The notes under the pieces are model-generated. The model saw only the letters and a program-made list of their open reading frames with translations, did no database searches and was not told the origin of the DNA. This document shows positions 4,893 through 5,257 of a stretch of DNA of 5,257 bases, in pieces (position 1 is the stretch's first letter; each line of letters opens with the position of its first letter). Source of the stretch: Chloroflexota bacterium (GTDB lineage Bacteria > Chloroflexota > Dehalococcoidia > SZUA-161 > SpSt-899). The DNA lies in assembly GCA_018725425.1 (NCBI GenBank), contig QLUL01000096.1, positions 1-5,257 on the forward strand. The letters are read 5' to 3'. Made by a program: the position numbers and the translations under genes.

Positions 4893-4955
4893 CCATAACG
4901 GTTTGCAGGTATATGAAGTTGGCGAACCTAGTGAGCCACAAAGCCCATGTTAGGC
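4893..4955. other. attC-like folded site between the methyltransferase and NUDIX genes
   Basis: GTTAGGC (4949-4955) fits the integron core site GTTRRRY, and 63 bp away CCATAAC (4893-4899) ends in the AAC expected of the partner box. TAAC pairs with GTTA, GGTTT (4900-4904) pairs with AAGCC (4941-4945) with one G-T wobble, and a 3-nt spacer CAT separates the two boxes on one side only, as in attC hairpins. An inner GGTTTGC/GCGAACC stem (4900-4906 with 4922-4928) is an alternative fold. Read on the minus strand, GCCTAAC is a perfect RYYYAAC box beginning 12 bases after the methyltransferase stop, but the other end (GTTATGG) is degenerate. No integrase is in the window. Confidence 0.4.
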
Positions 4956-4967
4956 GAAGATTTGCTA

Positions 4968-5257
4968 TCATACTTTGTAACATGCAAATATCATCTCGTT
5001 ACTGCTGCCCGTTAAGGGATCCCCTTTGAAAGAACCACACTCTTTGAAAACTTTAAAGCCACAGTGTTGAAGTATTATATTAAGTTCTCGTGGGAAGAAG
5101 TACGTTAATGTAACCTTGCACGATATGCGACGAATGATTTCTGCATCTTCGTATTCTTCAAGAACAATATCATCATGTTCAAGCTGATTCAGAAAGTCAT
5201 AGGTAGGCTTAAAGTGACTGACGATTCTCCTTCCAGTCACAGGGTGGACATACTCAG
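4968..5257 (-). CDS. SAM-dependent methyltransferase, C-terminal part (cut by the window edge)
   Basis: The frame is open from the right edge of the window to TGA at 4968-4970, giving about 96 residues that begin EYVHPVTGRRIVSH; the true start lies beyond 5257. The stretch TLTYFFPRELNIILQHCGFK, then FKECGSF and GSSNEMIFACYKV, matches the last strands of class I methyltransferases (a PREL helix, a GFK strand and a final beta hairpin ending in MIFACYK). The SAM-binding N-terminal motif is off-window, so activity and substrate cannot be judged. A GTG at 5240 could be mistaken for a start, but coding clearly continues upstream. The attC-like sequence and then the NUDIX gene follow on the same strand. 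Confidence 0.75.
   Translation of the reverse strand, partial: EYVHPVTGRRIVSHFKPTYDFLNQLEHDDIVLEEYEDAEIIRRISCKVTLTYFFPRELNIILQHCGFKVFKECGSFKGDPLTGSSNEMIFACYKV

Noticed and set aside
1..5257. tRNA, rRNA or known riboswitch
   Set aside because: No cloverleaf, rRNA segment or recognisable aptamer core was found on either strand by eye.

Overview
The window is bacterial. It has Shine-Dalgarno sequences, sigma70-type -35/-10 promoters (one a perfect consensus), Zn-ribbon and Fe-S proteins, and moderate GC. Hairpin-rich non-coding repeats between genes, together with redox genes of anaerobic flavour, suggest an uncultured anaerobe. Chloroflexota (Dehalococcoidia-like) is one possibility, but the taxonomy is a guess.

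Layout. (1) Positions 1-570: two tandem promoters, each preceded by a copy of the same direct repeat, drive a small zf-TFIIB zinc-ribbon protein. Its linker consists of four in-frame 30-bp repeats. (2) Positions 571-1131: no conventional gene. This stretch holds an imperfect stem-loop, a 101-bp element with perfect 13-bp terminal inverted repeats and a 5-bp flanking duplication (MITE-like), and then a perfect consensus promoter. The promoter is followed by a region that folds extensively and opens with a 14-codon ORF with an ideal ribosome binding site. A strong hairpin at 1055-1087 closes the region and probably also terminates the convergent gene. (3) Positions 1132-2121 (minus): an FMN-dependent NADH:quinone reductase of the PA1024 type, usually labelled nitronate monooxygenase. 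(4) Positions 2122-2781: about 660 bp without a gene, containing dispersed hairpin repeats, an extended -10 promoter and an 8-bp x 8 microsatellite. (5) Positions 2782-4350: a membrane polyferredoxin (NapH/CcoG-like) fused to a ferredoxin-NADP-reductase-like flavoprotein. (6) Positions 4277-4852 (minus): a NUDIX hydrolase converging on, and overlapping, the previous gene. (7) Positions 4968-5257 (minus): the C-terminal end of a SAM-dependent methyltransferase cut by the window edge, separated from the NUDIX gene by a short attC-like folded sequence.

Two redox genes (soluble NADH:quinone reductase and membrane Fe-S/flavin fusion) both plausibly exchange electrons between NAD(P)H and quinone or another carrier. 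They are divergent and separated by repeats, so they are not an operon. The right-hand end (NUDIX, attC-like site, methyltransferase) looks like accessory DNA joined to the end of the fusion gene. The items most worth following up are the orphan structured transcript at 825-1087, the MITE beside its promoter, the promoter microsatellite at 2691-2754, and the recombination-like junction near 4277.
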